A DNA stretch of 64,000 nt from Thiohalobacter sp. (GCA_026984515.1 JALSRZ010000059.1:1-64000); one strand, 5' to 3'. Positions 27,370-38,117 are shown, counted from the stretch's first letter. Numbers and translations are program-made. The notes: generated by a model from the sequence alone, not told the origin.

Positions 27370-27438
27370 TTTGCCGGTGAACCATGCTCTGATGCAGCGG
27401 TCAAACGCTCACGCTGACCGCGTAGCGGCTAACGATTC

Positions 27439-27467
27439 TTGCACTTTTGTCGATAACTCCGTAGATT
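27439..27467 (+). promoter_or_regulatory. Possible sigma-70 promoter before the Cys-rich peptide gene
   Basis: TTGCAC (27439-27444), 17 bases, TAGATT (27462-27467). The downstream ATG at 27478 is only 10 bases away, which would give a very short leader; the actual start could be the ATG at 27499. Confidence 0.3.
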
Positions 27468-27477
27468 AAAAAGCGAA

Positions 27478-27822
27478 ATGTGTAAATTGTCGAAAATCAT
27501 GGCTTCCATCTGGCTGGCAATCAGCCTGGCAACCGTGCCTTTACAGGCGCTGACGGCCCCGCCGGACCAGTCCGGTTCGGGTCCCTGCCTGATGCATAGC
27601 GGTGATACCGGCCAGTCATCTTCAGATTGCCCACACTGCGGCGACAAGTCCTGCGGCAGTGATACCTGTACCCACAAGAGCTGCACATCGGCCCATATGC
27701 AACCAACCAGTGTTGCCACCGGGCACACGTTCCCGGTCTACCTCGCCGAATCCTTTCGCCCCTCGCCGCATTTTCACACGGACTCCAGAACCTCCCCCCC
27801 CCTGATCCGACCTCCCGCCTGA
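27478..27822 (+). CDS. Small secreted Cys-rich metal-related protein
   Basis: A 114-residue protein with an N-terminal signal segment (SIWLAISLATVPLQALTA) and a dense Cys/His patch, CPHCGDKSCGSDTCTHKSC, that looks suited to binding soft metals. The C-terminus is Pro-rich and ends in PPLIRPPA. It comes directly before the CusCBA-type operon, as the first CzcI-like protein does before czcC. No family was recognised with certainty; related in layout to the proteins at 7673, 35043 and 38392. No good Shine-Dalgarno sequence is visible. Confidence 0.62.
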   Translation: MCKLSKIMASIWLAISLATVPLQALTAPPDQSGSGPCLMHSGDTGQSSSDCPHCGDKSCGSDTCTHKSCTSAHMQPTSVATGHTFPVYLAESFRPSPHFHTDSRTSPPLIRPPA

Positions 27823-27915
27823 TATCCATAATCAGGAGTTCGCCCTTTGGTCGCACGCGTTCCCCGCCAGGAACGTTATGCTGTATGCGTTGTTATCCGA
27901 TTATGGAGTTTTGTT

Positions 27916-29199
27916 ATGTCGCTCTCCGATACAGGCAAACGGCGGTTTATCTGCCGTATAATATGTGTAATTCTGCTGCAGTCCGTCCTGTTCACCGGCG
28001 CACGCGCAGAACTGGGTCTGTCCGATGCCCTGCAAATGGCCCTCGAGGCCGATCCTGCTGTGTCCGCAAGCCGCTTCCGCGCCGTCGCGCTGCAGGAACA
28101 ATCGGTTGCCGACGGACAGCTTCCGGACCCGCGCCTGACCCTTGGTGTCTTCAACGTTCCGCTCGACGACCTCAGCATGAAAAAGGAAGGCTCCTCGCAG
28201 TTGCGCACCGGGATAAAGCAGGCCTTTCCGCGTGGCCAGACCCTGCGCTACCGGAAACATCGCACCGAATGGCTGAGTAAGGCGGAACAGGCCCGTACCC
28301 GGCTCACAGAGCAACAGATTACCCGCGACGTCAGGGAAACCTACCTGGAACTCTATTACCAGGAGCAAGCGGCAGAGATCATCGAGCAGAACCGCGATCT
28401 GTTTCAGCAGCTGGTCGATATCACGCGTGCACACTATGCCTCCGGCCGTGTCAGTCAGCAGGATGTATTGCAGGCACAACTGGAACTGTCGCGCCTCGAT
28501 GATCGGGCCACCCAAATCAGCGCACAGGCGGATGTGCAGAGAGCAAAGCTGACACGCTGGATCGGCAGCGCGGGCTGGCAACCGATAGCGAAGACATTTC
28601 CGGCCCTCCCGGAACCCGCCCCGAAAGCCGAGCTCAGAGCAGCGCTTGCCAGGCACCCGGCTGTTGCCTCAGCCAGCGCACAGGTAGAAGCAGACCAGCA
28701 GATGGTCAAAGCCGCCCGCGAGCAATACAAACCCGGTTTTGATGTCGGCCTTGAATATCGCAAACGTTTCGGCAATGAAGCCGATGGTGGAGACCGCCCC
28801 GATATGATGGCTGCCATGGTTACCATGGACCTGCCACTGTTCACCGGCAAGCGGCAGGACAAACGTCTGGTCGCAAGCCAGCAACAGACAGAAGCCGCCA
28901 TGCAGGTACGGGAACAGCGCCTGCGCGAAATGCAGCGCCTGCTAGAATCGGACTATGCGCGCTGGCAACGACTCGGTGAGCAGCAAACCCTGTACCGCGA
29001 ACACCTGCTGCGTGAAGCCAGTGAAAATTCCGAAGCTGCGCTGACTTCCTACCAGAACGGGATCAATGAATTCAACACACTGATGCGCGCACGCATTACC
29101 GAACTGGATGTGCGTTTGCAGGATATCCGAATCCGGGTTGACCGCAGCAAGGCGCAGGCGCGCCTGCTGTTTCTCGAAGCCGATGGAGAAGCACAATGA
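27916..29199 (+). CDS. cusC: TolC-family outer membrane channel of the copper RND pump (CusC-like)
   Basis: A 427-residue outer membrane efflux protein. Its signal peptide ends near GARA-ELG, followed by two OEP repeats; DALQMALEADPAVSASRFRA and VGLEYRKRFG are typical. ATG 27916 has GGAG 7 bases upstream; the frame opens earlier, at 27847, without a good start. The stop overlaps the adaptor start by 4 bases (ATGA), so translation is coupled. By comparison with the pump it serves, it is the CusC-type exit duct. Confidence 0.87.
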   Translation: MSLSDTGKRRFICRIICVILLQSVLFTGARAELGLSDALQMALEADPAVSASRFRAVALQEQSVADGQLPDPRLTLGVFNVPLDDLSMKKEGSSQLRTGIKQAFPRGQTLRYRKHRTEWLSKAEQARTRLTEQQITRDVRETYLELYYQEQAAEIIEQNRDLFQQLVDITRAHYASGRVSQQDVLQAQLELSRLDDRATQISAQADVQRAKLTRWIGSAGWQPIAKTFPALPEPAPKAELRAALARHPAVASASAQVEADQQMVKAAREQYKPGFDVGLEYRKRFGNEADGGDRPDMMAAMVTMDLPLFTGKRQDKRLVASQQQTEAAMQVREQRLREMQRLLESDYARWQRLGEQQTLYREHLLREASENSEAALTSYQNGINEFNTLMRARITELDVRLQDIRIRVDRSKAQARLLFLEADGEAQ

Positions 29200-30635
29200 G
29201 TATCCGACCTGTCCTCCTGTTTCTCGCCAGCCTTGGCCTGTCTGCCGGGCTCCCCCTGTCCACGGCATTGTCAGCCGGCGATGATGAAGCGGAGATTCTT
29301 TACTGGGTGGCCCCCATGAACCCTTCCTACCGCAGTGACAAACCGGGCAAATCACCCATGGGCATGGATCTGGTGCCGGTGTATGCCGGCGCAGAAGGCG
29401 CTGATGCCGATATTGTCAGTATCAACCCCGCCGTGGTCCAGAACCTCGGCGTGCGTACGGCACAGGCCGAACGCGGCAAGCTGTGGCGCCGTATCGATAC
29501 CGTGGGTTACGTGGCGTTCGATGAACGCAGGCTCAGCCATGTACACCTGCGCACCGATGGCTGGATTGAAAAACTTTACGTCAAATCAGACGGTGAGAGA
29601 GTCCGTAAAGGCGAGGTCCTGTTCGAACTGTATTCACGCGAGGTCGTCAATGCCCAGGAAGAGTATATCCAGGCACTGCGCGGCAAGAACGACTATCTCA
29701 AGCGCGCCTCCCGCGAACGGCTGGAATCCCTGGGTATGAGCAAGGACCAGATCAGCGAAGTCTCCAAAAGACGGCGGGCATTCCAGCGCATTCGCATACT
29801 GGCTTCACAGGACGGCATCGTGGACGGGCTGAATGTGCGCGAAGGCATGTATGTCAAACCGGCAACCGAGGTCATGACGCTGGCAGACCTGTCCAGCATC
29901 TGGCTGCTGGTCGATGTTTTCGAGCGCCAGTCGGAATGGGTCGCAGTCGGTCAACCTGCTGATGTCCGCCTGAACTACCTGCCGGGCAAGGCATGGGAAG
30001 GCAAGGTCGAGTTCGTCTACCCGACCATCGATCCCAAGACCCGCACCCTGCAGGTACGCCTGCGTTTCGATAATCCCGACGAAGCGCTCAAACCCGACAT
30101 GTATGCGAACGTGCATATCTATGCCGGACCCAAAGAGGGTGTATTGAGTATACCGCGGGAAGCGCTGATCAATACCGGGGAGGAGCAGCGCGTGGTCCTG
30201 GCACTGGGTGACGGGCAGTTCAGGGCCGTCAATGTCGTAGCCGGCATGGAGAGCGGTGACAGAGTGGAGATTCTCAAAGGACTGAACGACGGTGATACGG
30301 TAGTGACTTCCGGCCAGTTCCTGCTCGATTCCGAAGCCAGCCTGCGCGCCAGCTTCACGCGCATGGATCCGACCGACAGCACGGACCAGGACCAGGCTGC
30401 TGATGAACCGGCGATGGGTATGGGAACCGTGAATGAAGTCTTTGCCGACGAACGCAGGATAAATATTTCCCACAGTGCTATCGAAGCGCTTGGATGGCCG
30501 GAAATGACCATGGACTTCAAGCTGGACGATAACGCCAGCCTGGATGGCATCGAGTCTGGTGCCAGGGTCCACTTCACCCTGGTCAGGGATGCGAACGGCA
30601 ACTACCTGATCGACTCGATCCAGCTGCAGCAGTAA
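29196..30635 (+). CDS. cusB: Copper RND adaptor CusB with fused CusF-like domain
   Basis: A 479-residue membrane fusion protein. After the signal peptide comes a heavy-metal-binding domain (about 30-62, [20 protein letters not shown] with MGMDLVPVY), then the adaptor barrel, lipoyl and hairpin regions. Residues about 405-479 form a CusF-like copper-binding domain ([30 protein letters not shown]), so the periplasmic copper chaperone is fused rather than separate. This fits Cu(I)/Ag(I) export. The stop is 20 bases before cusA. Confidence 0.9.
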   Translation: MSIRPVLLFLASLGLSAGLPLSTALSAGDDEAEILYWVAPMNPSYRSDKPGKSPMGMDLVPVYAGAEGADADIVSINPAVVQNLGVRTAQAERGKLWRRIDTVGYVAFDERRLSHVHLRTDGWIEKLYVKSDGERVRKGEVLFELYSREVVNAQEEYIQALRGKNDYLKRASRERLESLGMSKDQISEVSKRRRAFQRIRILASQDGIVDGLNVREGMYVKPATEVMTLADLSSIWLLVDVFERQSEWVAVGQPADVRLNYLPGKAWEGKVEFVYPTIDPKTRTLQVRLRFDNPDEALKPDMYANVHIYAGPKEGVLSIPREALINTGEEQRVVLALGDGQFRAVNVVAGMESGDRVEILKGLNDGDTVVTSGQFLLDSEASLRASFTRMDPTDSTDQDQAADEPAMGMGTVNEVFADERRINISHSAIEALGWPEMTMDFKLDDNASLDGIESGARVHFTLVRDANGNYLIDSIQLQQ

Positions 30636-30655
30636 CCGGAAAGGGATACCTGAAT

Positions 30656-33600
30656 ATGATTGCCAATATCATCCACTGGTCCATCAGAAACCGTTTCCTG
30701 GTCATCCTGCTCACCCTTGCGCTGGTCGGCTGGGGAGTGTACTCGATCAAGAACACTCCACTGGACGCACTGCCGGACCTGTCCGACGTGCAGGTCATCA
30801 TCAAGACCAGTTTCCCGGGACAGGCGCCCCAGGTGGTGGAAGACCAGGTCACCTACCCGCTGACCACTACCATGCTGTCGGTGCCCAAGGCCACCACCGT
30901 ACGCGGCTATTCTTTTTTCGGGGACTCTTTTGTCTACATACTGTTCGAAGACGGCACCGATCTGTACTGGGCGCGTTCGCGGGTACTGGAATACCTCAGC
31001 CAGGTGCAGAACCAGCTGCCTTCCAACGCGGTCACAGCGCTGGGCCCTGACGCGACCGGCGTCGGCTGGGTCTACGAGTATGCGCTGGTGGATCATTCCG
31101 GCCAGCTGGATATCTCACAGCTGCGCAGCCTCCAGGACTGGTTCCTGAAATATGAACTGCAGACCGTGGACGGCGTTTCCGAGGTCGCCACCATCGGCGG
31201 CATGGTCAAGCAGTACCAGGTGGTCGTGGACCCCGACAAGCTGCGTGCCTACGGCATACCGCTGGCGAAAGTACGAACGGCCATCCAGCGCGGCAACCAG
31301 GAAGTCGGCGGGTCAGTCATCGAAATGGCCGAGGCGGAATACATGGTACGTGCCACCGGCTATATACAGGGCATCGAGCAACTGGAAAAAATACCACTGG
31401 GGCTCAACGCGCACGGCACCCCGATCCTGCTGCGGGATATCGCGGATATCCGCCTCGGCCCGCAGATGCGCCGCGGTATCGCCGAACTCGACGGTGAAGG
31501 GGAAGTCGTCGGCGGCGTCATCATTATGCGCTGGGGCGAAAATGCCCTCACCACCATTGAAGGCGTACAGGAAAAACTGAAGGAATTGCAGAAAAGCCTG
31601 CCTGAAGGGGTAGAAATTGTCCCGACCTATAACCGTGCCAGCCTGATTGATCGGGCCATCGACACCCTGAAGGACAAACTGGTCGAAGAGTTTATCGTGG
31701 TCATCCTGGTGTGCCTGGTGTTCCTGTTTCATATGCGCTCCGCGCTGGTGGTCCTGTTCAGTCTGCCGGTGGGTATCCTGGTGGCCTTTATCGTAATGCA
31801 TGCAAAGGGGGTCAACGCCAACATCATGTCGCTGGGCGGCATTGCGATCGCCATTGGCGCCATGGTGGACGGTGCCATTGTCATGATCGAGAATGCGCAC
31901 AAGCACCTGGAACACAACGAGGTCACCGATGCCAACCGCTGGGACCTGATGGCGAAGGCGGCCTCTGAAGTCGGCCCGGCACTGTTCTTTTCGCTGGTGA
32001 TCATCACCCTCAGTTTCCTGCCCGTGTTTACACTGGAAGCACAGGAAGGCCGCATGTTTTCCCCGCTGGCCTTCACCAAGACCTTTGCCATGGCCGGTGC
32101 CGCCGGACTGGCGGTTACCCTGGTGCCGGTACTGATGGGATACTTTATCCGCGGGAAAATCGTCGCCGAAGACAAAAACCCGGTCAATCGTCTGCTGATC
32201 GCCGGTTACCGGCCGGTCATAGACAGGGTGCTGCACATGCCCAAAACCATCATCCTGCTTTCAGCGCTGGCTGCAGGCTCCATGATGTGGCCGCTGAGCG
32301 GCTGGTGGCCGATGGATAAAGGCCTGGGTTCGGAGTTCATGCCTGAACTGGATGAAGGTGATCTGCTGTATATGCCCAGTGCCTTCCCGGCCGTATCGAT
32401 CGGCAAGGCACAGGAAATCATCCAGCAGACCAACAAGCTGATCATGACCGTGCCGGAAGTAAAGAGCAGTTTCGGAAAAATGGGCCGCGCGGAATCCGCC
32501 ACCGACCCGGCGCCGCTCACCATGATCGAAACCACCATCCAGCTCAAGCCGCGCGACCAGTGGCGGCCCGGCATGACCACCGACAAACTCAAACGTGAAC
32601 TGGACGCACTGGTCAAGATCCCGGGCATGAGTAACGCCTGGGTCATGCCGATCAAAAACCGTATTGATATGCTGGCAACCGGCATCAAGACACCTGTTGG
32701 TGTCAAGGTGGCCGGTCCCGACCTGAAGGTCATTCAGGAGATCGGCAAGGACATCGAACGGGTGCTTACACCGGTACCGGGTACAGTATCGGTATTTTCG
32801 GAACGTGTGGTGGGCGGGCGCTATGTACTGGTGGATATCGATCGTACAGCCGCATCGCGCTATGCGCTCAATATCGCCGATGTGCAGGAAATCGTCAGTA
32901 CCGCGGTGGGCGGTATGCAGGTCACCGAAAGCATCGAGGGCCTGGAGCGTTACCCGGTCAACCTGCGTTACCCGCGCGACGTGCGCGACTCGGAGGTAAA
33001 ACTTGCCGAGTTACCGATACAGACACCCATGGGCGCCCAGATCACCCTGGGTGACGTTGCAAAAGTCAGCATTGTCAGCGGGCCGGGGGTCATCAAGAGT
33101 GAAAACGCCCGCCTCAACGGCTGGATCTACATCGATATCCAGGACCGGGACCTGGGTTCCTACGTCGAGGAGGCTAAACGGGTGGTGGCCGAGCAGGTGA
33201 ATCTACCGGCCGGCTACTCGCTGCACTGGTCCGGCCAGTACGAGTTCATGGAACGCGCCAAGAAAAAGCTGGCTTTGGTGGTGCCGGTGACGCTGGGCAT
33301 CATCGTGGTACTGCTGTACCTGAACTTCGGCCGCCTCGCCGAGGTCATTATCATCCTCGGCACCCTGCCGCTGGCGCTGGTGGGTGGCATCTGGCTGCTG
33401 TACTGGCTCGACTATGACATGTCCGTGGCGGTCGGTGTCGGATTCATTGCGCTGGCTGGCGTGGCAGTGGAAATCGGGGTTATCATGCTGGTCTATCTCA
33501 ATCAGGCCTATCGCCAGCACGAGGACAAGGCATTTCTGGAAAAACGCAGGGTGGACATGAGCGAACTCCGTCAGGCCGTGATCGAGGGTGCACTGCTGCG

Positions 33601-33811
33601 TGTGCGCCCGATCATGATGACAGTGGCCGCCATCATTGCCGGCCTGTTGCCCATCATGCTGGGTAGCGGCACCGGCTCCGAAGTCATGCGACGTATTGCA
33701 GCACCGATGGTCGGCGGCATGATCAGCGCCACCATCCTCACCCTGCTGGTCATTCCGTCAGCCTTCCTGGTCTGGCGTGGCGCACAGATCAAGCGGAGCC
33801 ATAAGGGGTGA
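30656..33811 (+). CDS. cusA: Copper/silver RND efflux pump CusA
   Basis: A 1051-residue inner-membrane pump of the HME class. Methionines 573, 623 and 672 fall at exactly the numbering of the E. coli CusA copper-binding triad ([19 protein letters not shown]), and the proton-relay Asp405 lies in [18 protein letters not shown], the Cu/Ag-type TM4 motif. It has 12 predicted helices and two periplasmic loops. Together with the upstream channel and adaptor it forms a tripartite copper exporter. The last 4 bases overlap the next gene (GTGA). Confidence 0.95.
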   Translation: MIANIIHWSIRNRFLVILLTLALVGWGVYSIKNTPLDALPDLSDVQVIIKTSFPGQAPQVVEDQVTYPLTTTMLSVPKATTVRGYSFFGDSFVYILFEDGTDLYWARSRVLEYLSQVQNQLPSNAVTALGPDATGVGWVYEYALVDHSGQLDISQLRSLQDWFLKYELQTVDGVSEVATIGGMVKQYQVVVDPDKLRAYGIPLAKVRTAIQRGNQEVGGSVIEMAEAEYMVRATGYIQGIEQLEKIPLGLNAHGTPILLRDIADIRLGPQMRRGIAELDGEGEVVGGVIIMRWGENALTTIEGVQEKLKELQKSLPEGVEIVPTYNRASLIDRAIDTLKDKLVEEFIVVILVCLVFLFHMRSALVVLFSLPVGILVAFIVMHAKGVNANIMSLGGIAIAIGAMVDGAIVMIENAHKHLEHNEVTDANRWDLMAKAASEVGPALFFSLVIITLSFLPVFTLEAQEGRMFSPLAFTKTFAMAGAAGLAVTLVPVLMGYFIRGKIVAEDKNPVNRLLIAGYRPVIDRVLHMPKTIILLSALAAGSMMWPLSGWWPMDKGLGSEFMPELDEGDLLYMPSAFPAVSIGKAQEIIQQTNKLIMTVPEVKSSFGKMGRAESATDPAPLTMIETTIQLKPRDQWRPGMTTDKLKRELDALVKIPGMSNAWVMPIKNRIDMLATGIKTPVGVKVAGPDLKVIQEIGKDIERVLTPVPGTVSVFSERVVGGRYVLVDIDRTAASRYALNIADVQEIVSTAVGGMQVTESIEGLERYPVNLRYPRDVRDSEVKLAELPIQTPMGAQITLGDVAKVSIVSGPGVIKSENARLNGWIYIDIQDRDLGSYVEEAKRVVAEQVNLPAGYSLHWSGQYEFMERAKKKLALVVPVTLGIIVVLLYLNFGRLAEVIIILGTLPLALVGGIWLLYWLDYDMSVAVGVGFIALAGVAVEIGVIMLVYLNQAYRQHEDKAFLEKRRVDMSELRQAVIEGALLRVRPIMMTVAAIIAGLLPIMLGSGTGSEVMRRIAAPMVGGMISATILTLLVIPSAFLVWRGAQIKRSHKG

Positions 33812-34218
33812 GCAGGGCGATCACGCCACTCCTTGTGTTCCTGTGCGGAACAGCGGCAGCACACGGACCGGAAAACCGGCCGGACCTGGACTGGCGTGGT
33901 CCCGTGTCCAGTTTTGATCCATCCACCGCCACAACTGCGCACGCTGATACCGTCAAGCTGGACCTGGACATCGACGGACAAACGATAAAACTCTTTGTCA
34001 GCGATGGCGAAGGCAATCCTGTTGATGTCGGGATTGCCGAAGCGAAAGCATTTATCACCTCGGCGGGAAAAACTTCCTGGTGTACACTGCAGCCGGCCGG
34101 TATGAACATGCTGAGCGGTGAAGGCGCGTTTACCCGTGAACCCGCTACACGTATCGATATCAGTCTGCGTCTTCCCGGCCGCAAACCGATCAACCAGGAC
34201 TTCAGACCCTTCCGGTAG
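33808..34218 (+). CDS. Small secreted protein coupled to cusA
   Basis: A 136-residue protein with a GTG start overlapping the cusA stop. The signal peptide ([16 protein letters not shown]) is followed by a beta-rich domain: [40 protein letters not shown], and [14 protein letters not shown] near the end. The single Cys, with Met and His in the mature part, could bind copper. It resembles small FixH/YtkA-like or CopC-like beta sandwiches, but the family is not certain. Translational coupling puts it in the pump operon. Confidence 0.6.
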   Translation: MSRAITPLLVFLCGTAAAHGPENRPDLDWRGPVSSFDPSTATTAHADTVKLDLDIDGQTIKLFVSDGEGNPVDVGIAEAKAFITSAGKTSWCTLQPAGMNMLSGEGAFTREPATRIDISLRLPGRKPINQDFRPFR

Positions 34219-34219
34219 C

Positions 34220-34921
34220 ATGAAAAAGGTCACTATCGAACTGTTTTCGGATGTCCTGTGCATCTGGGCGTATGGTGCACAGGCGCGTATCGACCAGCTC
34301 AAGGCAGATTACGGGGATCAGATCGAACTGCACTACCGCTTCATTCCGGTGTTCGCTGCGGCGCACCGGCGTATCGAGCAGGCGTGGCAGGACAAGGATG
34401 GCTATGCCGGCTTCAACCGCCACCTGCGTGAATCCGCCGGTGACTGGGAACACGTCACACTGCATCCTGATATCTGGTTGGTCGACCCGCCGCAGTCATC
34501 ACAACTCGCCCACCTGTACCTCAAGGCCCTGCAACTGCTGGAAGAACAGGACGCGCCTTCGCCACCGGCGACAGGCGGTCAATCCGCCCGTACCCGCTTT
34601 GAGGAATTTCTCTGGCGGGTACGCTGCGCCTTTTTCCAGGACGCCGAAAACATTTCCCGGCTGGCTGCGCTCGATGCCCTTGCGCAAAACATGAATTTTC
34701 CGCTCCTCGATATTCACCGGAAAATGGATGACGGCAGCGCCCACGCCGCCCTGCATCTGGATACCGAAGCCCGTGACCGTTACCTGGTTCCAGGCAGCCC
34801 GACGCTGGTGTTCAACGAGGGTCGACAACGCCTGTACGGCAACGTTGGCTACCGCATCATCGACGTAAATATCCACGAGTTGCTGCGCGACACCCGGTCC
34901 GGTGAGGCCAGCTGGTGCTAA
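34220..34921 (+). CDS. DsbA-family (FrnE-like) thioredoxin-fold oxidoreductase
   Basis: A 233-residue thioredoxin-fold protein: VTIELFSDVLCIWAYGAQ at the start, an inserted helical domain, and the cis-Pro loop VPGSPTLVF near residue 191. The active site reads CIWA rather than CxxC, so it has one redox Cys and might act as a glutathione-dependent isomerase or transferase rather than an oxidase. There is no signal peptide. ATG 34220 overlaps nothing and begins 1 base after the preceding stop. It is the last gene of the cus operon. Confidence 0.8.
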   Translation: MKKVTIELFSDVLCIWAYGAQARIDQLKADYGDQIELHYRFIPVFAAAHRRIEQAWQDKDGYAGFNRHLRESAGDWEHVTLHPDIWLVDPPQSSQLAHLYLKALQLLEEQDAPSPPATGGQSARTRFEEFLWRVRCAFFQDAENISRLAALDALAQNMNFPLLDIHRKMDDGSAHAALHLDTEARDRYLVPGSPTLVFNEGRQRLYGNVGYRIIDVNIHELLRDTRSGEASWC

Positions 34922-35042
34922 GCCCCCGCTGTCGGTATGATTACTTTCCCGGTATTTCTTGAGCCAGATCAAGGATGAGCGATAGCCATTGGAAGTAGCC
35001 TTCTGCACACCGTTTGTAAACCTGCAACAACTTGCCGATGCC

Positions 35043-35438
35043 ATGCTGACACATCGTACAACACATCACCGATGGATCGACTGCCTGCTGGTGCTGGCAA
35101 TTGCCTTCGCTCCCCTGCGGGGTGCGTTATCAGCCTACCAGGACGGCTGTGAGCATGCATCAGACACTGTCGCAACCCAGATGAATGGCCTCGCCGCCGC
35201 TGCGGACACTGTCACCGGTCACGATCATAGCGGCGCTGCCCATGATTGCTGCAAGCAGGGCTGCGATTGCAATGATTGCGCCGGCGCCTGTTCGCTGGTA
35301 CACGCCACCTTTTATTTACCCTCACCAATATTGGTGTTTTTGAACACTCACCACACCGCTTACGAAGCTCAATCCATGACCTTTCATATCGGTCGAGCGT
35401 TTCCCCCACTGTTTCACCCTCCCCGCGTCTCCACCTGA
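35043..35438 (+). CDS. Small secreted Cys/His-rich protein
   Basis: A 131-residue protein with a signal-type N-terminus (IDCLLVLAIAFAPLRGALSA) and a metal-binding-looking patch GHDHSGAAHDCCKQGCDCND then CAGAC. The tail is aromatic and Pro-rich, FPPLFHPPRVST. It resembles the proteins at 7673, 27478 and 38392 in size, signal, Cys/His centre and PP tail. ATG 35043 is used; the reading frame opens at a TTG at 34989. It stands between the cus operon and a porin gene. Function unknown, probably periplasmic metal handling. Confidence 0.6.
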   Translation: MLTHRTTHHRWIDCLLVLAIAFAPLRGALSAYQDGCEHASDTVATQMNGLAAAADTVTGHDHSGAAHDCCKQGCDCNDCAGACSLVHATFYLPSPILVFLNTHHTAYEAQSMTFHIGRAFPPLFHPPRVST

Positions 35439-35595
35439 CACCGGTCCCGCGCCAGGCCTGCCGGCCGATGCGCGGATAACACCCTGATAAACCGACTGCC
35501 GTTTGCCGGCAGAAATCGACTGATCGTCCGAACCGGACGCAACGGGCTGAATGTCCTGACCCGTGTCATCCGGAACAGGCGTGGGAGAGATACCG

Positions 35596-36906
35596 ATGAA
35601 AGACCGAAACTTTACACTGAAACCCGTCGTACTTGCGACATTGATGGCGCTTGGCCCAACCGCCGTTTTCGCCGCCAGTGAAATGGACGAACTGCGGAAA
35701 ACCGTGGATATGTTGCAGAAACAACTCCAGCAGGTCCAGGAGCAACTAAAAACGCAGGAACAGAAAGCGACCAGCAATGCCCCGCCACAGGCTACCGGTG
35801 AAGCCCCGGTTACGCGCCGGGAAATGGAAGCACTGCGCAAGGAAGTCGCTACCGCCTCGGAATGGCGTTCACCGAACACCCTGGTTCACCTGGCAGGGTA
35901 TTCCAGTGTCGGATACGAAAAGTCACAGGGCAATGACGATGACGGCAGCTTTACCGTCGGGCAGTTCTCGCCCATCTTCCACTTCCAGTACCGCGACCTG
36001 GTCATGCTTGAATCGGAACTGGAGTTCGAGATCGAAGACGACGGCAGTACCAATACCAACCTGGAATACCTGACTATCGACTGGTTTATGAACGACTACG
36101 CGACACTGGTAGCCGGCAAGTTCCTCAGCCCGGTAGGACAGTTCCGGCAGAATCTGCACCCCACGTGGATCAACAAAATGGCTTCCGCACCACCCGGATT
36201 CGGCCATGATGGCGCAGCACCGGTGTCTGATATCGGCGTGCAGATTCGCGGCGGATACCCGATCGGGCAAGTGCGCACCAATTACGCCCTGTTTGTCAGC
36301 AACGGGCCGGAACTCAGTTCCGGAACCGAAGATGGTATCGGGTTCGAGCTGGAGGGCGTCGACGCCGAAGGATTTAACAAGGACGCCGACGGCACCAAGG
36401 TGTTTGGTGGCCGCCTGGGTATATTACCCGTGGCAGGGCTGGAACTCGGTATATCCGGCGCGACCGGCAAGGCCATGGTTACCAAAGTCGAAGGCGATCT
36501 CCTGCCCGGGGATAACCTCGATGATGAAAGCAAGCGTGATTATGATGTCTACGGTGCTGATTTCAATTTCCAGTACCGCTCCTTCGGCGTCCGTGGTGAA
36601 TATGTAAAGACCAAGGTGGGTTCTACCAGCCAGGGACTTACTGCCTCCGGCAGCGCCAACTGGGAAACCTGGTACACCCAGGCCGCGTACCGTTTCCTTC
36701 CCACCCGCTTTGAAGCGGTGGCACGTTACACGGACTTCGACTCGGCAGTCGATGCGAACGACCAGGAACAGTGGGCCGTAGGACTGAACTACCTGTTTAC
36801 CAGTAATTTCATTGCCAAGGTGAACTACGAGTTCAACGATGGTAAAGACGGTGCCACCACCCAGGATGACAACCGCTTCCTTGCCCAGCTCGCGTACGGA
36901 TTCTAG
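35596..36906 (+). CDS. Outer-membrane porin with N-terminal coiled coil
   Basis: A 436-residue beta-barrel protein. The signal peptide (to about residue 27) is followed by a coiled-coil segment (about 30-90, MDELRKTVDMLQKQLQQVQE) and a barrel with many alternating strands ending in LAQLAYGF, the terminal Phe typical of outer-membrane porins. It is similar in plan to OprO/OprP or DcaP-like porins. ATG 35596 with GGAGAGA upstream fits. The diheme cytochrome gene follows after 5 bases, suggesting an operon. Substrate unknown. Confidence 0.82.
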   Translation: MKDRNFTLKPVVLATLMALGPTAVFAASEMDELRKTVDMLQKQLQQVQEQLKTQEQKATSNAPPQATGEAPVTRREMEALRKEVATASEWRSPNTLVHLAGYSSVGYEKSQGNDDDGSFTVGQFSPIFHFQYRDLVMLESELEFEIEDDGSTNTNLEYLTIDWFMNDYATLVAGKFLSPVGQFRQNLHPTWINKMASAPPGFGHDGAAPVSDIGVQIRGGYPIGQVRTNYALFVSNGPELSSGTEDGIGFELEGVDAEGFNKDADGTKVFGGRLGILPVAGLELGISGATGKAMVTKVEGDLLPGDNLDDESKRDYDVYGADFNFQYRSFGVRGEYVKTKVGSTSQGLTASGSANWETWYTQAAYRFLPTRFEAVARYTDFDSAVDANDQEQWAVGLNYLFTSNFIAKVNYEFNDGKDGATTQDDNRFLAQLAYGF

Positions 36907-36911
36907 GAGAT

Positions 36912-37535
36912 ATGAACATGAAACCTTTAAATCAGAGTATGCTTAAAACCAGTCTGGCTGCTACCGCGATTTCCCTGGCAGGCAGCCTGTTCCCCGCCAG
37001 CGTCCTGGCCTTTGACTACCCGAAGCCGGGTAATTTCGCCCTCGGCGCCCAGCAGTGGGCGGACAACTGCTCACGCTGTCACAATATTCGTCCCGCCAAC
37101 GAACTGCGTGACGACCAGTGGATCACTACCATGTTCCACATGCGGGTGCGTGCCGGACTGACCGGGCAGGAAATGCGCAATATCCTCACCTTCCTGCAGA
37201 AATCCAATGACAACGCCGGTGCGGCACAGCTGGTGAAAACCTCCGCTACCCCGGCCACCGGGGGCAGCAGTCTGTCCGGCAAGGAGATCTATGCCGGTAC
37301 CTGTGTCGCCTGTCACAGCGCCGACGGCAAGGGTGCATTCCCCGGCGTGCCGGATTTCACCCGCAAGGACGGGCGTCTGTCCAAGGCGGACGATGTACTG
37401 TTCAGGCACGTGATGGGCGGGTTCCAGAGCCCGGGCTCGCCGATGGCCATGCCACCCAGGGGCGGCAATGCCAACCTGACAGACAGAGATATCCGGAACG
37501 TCATCCAGTACCTGCACGAGGAATTCGGTTCCTAG
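36912..37535 (+). CDS. Periplasmic diheme cytochrome c
   Basis: A 207-residue secreted protein with a signal peptide to about residue 33, then two CxxCH heme sites: C53-H57 (CSRCHN) in a first domain and C131-H135 (CVACHS) in a second class I domain with Met ligand candidates (GSPMAMPP). The second half is like cytochrome c5/c4 domains. It begins 5 bases after the porin and may serve as an electron shuttle or a copper-related redox partner (inference). Confidence 0.85.
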   Translation: MNMKPLNQSMLKTSLAATAISLAGSLFPASVLAFDYPKPGNFALGAQQWADNCSRCHNIRPANELRDDQWITTMFHMRVRAGLTGQEMRNILTFLQKSNDNAGAAQLVKTSATPATGGSSLSGKEIYAGTCVACHSADGKGAFPGVPDFTRKDGRLSKADDVLFRHVMGGFQSPGSPMAMPPRGGNANLTDRDIRNVIQYLHEEFGS

Positions 37536-37545
37536 CGCAGGTGGT

Positions 37546-37589
37546 CAACGCCGCTCCTTCAACATACTGGAGCGGTGTTGATCTATACT
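37546..37589 (+). promoter_or_regulatory. Dyad and -10 box upstream of MerR-type gene
   Basis: Arms 37546-37557 and 37569-37580 (CAACGCCGCTCC and GGAGCGGTGTTG) match at 11 of 12 pairs, with an 11-base spacer. TATACT follows at 37584-37589. Ahead of a MerR-family gene, this looks like an autoregulatory site, although the -35 box is not clear. Confidence 0.5.
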
Positions 37590-37613
37590 CTCAGTCATTC
37601 CTGGAGGAAACCC

Positions 37614-38117
37614 GTGGATTCGATATCACCACAGAAAGTAACCGGCAATACCAGCGCGGCCACCTCTGGAAAACCGAAAGGTAACCTGGGTGCCATGATG
37701 GTGACCGAGCTGGCCCGCGCCGCCTCGGTAACCCCTCATGTCGTGCGCCATTACACCCGTATCGGGCTCCTGAAACCGTTTCGGAACGAGGAAAACGGCT
37801 ACAAGCTGTATAACCGCCATGACCTCAACCGGCTGATGTTCATCCGCCGGGCGAAGTACCTTGGTTATACCCTGGCGGACATACGCGGGATCCTGGACGA
37901 GGCCCGCCACGGTAACTCACCCTGCCCGCACGTGCGCCGGATTATCCAGAAGCGTATCGAGGAGAACCGCGCTAAACTCTCGGAACTGGCCTTGCTTCAG
38001 GATAGAATGGAAGACGCTCTCAATGAGTGGCGCAAGCTGCCGGACGGCATGCCGGACGGCGACAGTGTCTGCTATCTGATCGAGTCGATGGCGGAACTGC
38101 CGGAAGACGGGAAGTAG
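37614..38117 (+). CDS. MerR-family metal-responsive regulator
   Basis: A 167-residue regulator. GTG 37614 is taken as the start because GGAGG lies 6 bases upstream; the frame also opens earlier, at 37575. The HTH (about 29-60) contains VTELARAASVTPHVVRHYTR and the wing ENGYKLYNRHDLNRL. The coiled-coil helix is followed by metal-ligand candidates Cys104 (SPCPHV), His106 and Cys153 (SVCYLIE), arranged as in ZntR/CadR-type sensors. It is the probable regulator of the matching MerR-type promoters at 38808 and 45123 (inference). Confidence 0.85.
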   Translation: MDSISPQKVTGNTSAATSGKPKGNLGAMMVTELARAASVTPHVVRHYTRIGLLKPFRNEENGYKLYNRHDLNRLMFIRRAKYLGYTLADIRGILDEARHGNSPCPHVRRIIQKRIEENRAKLSELALLQDRMEDALNEWRKLPDGMPDGDSVCYLIESMAELPEDGK

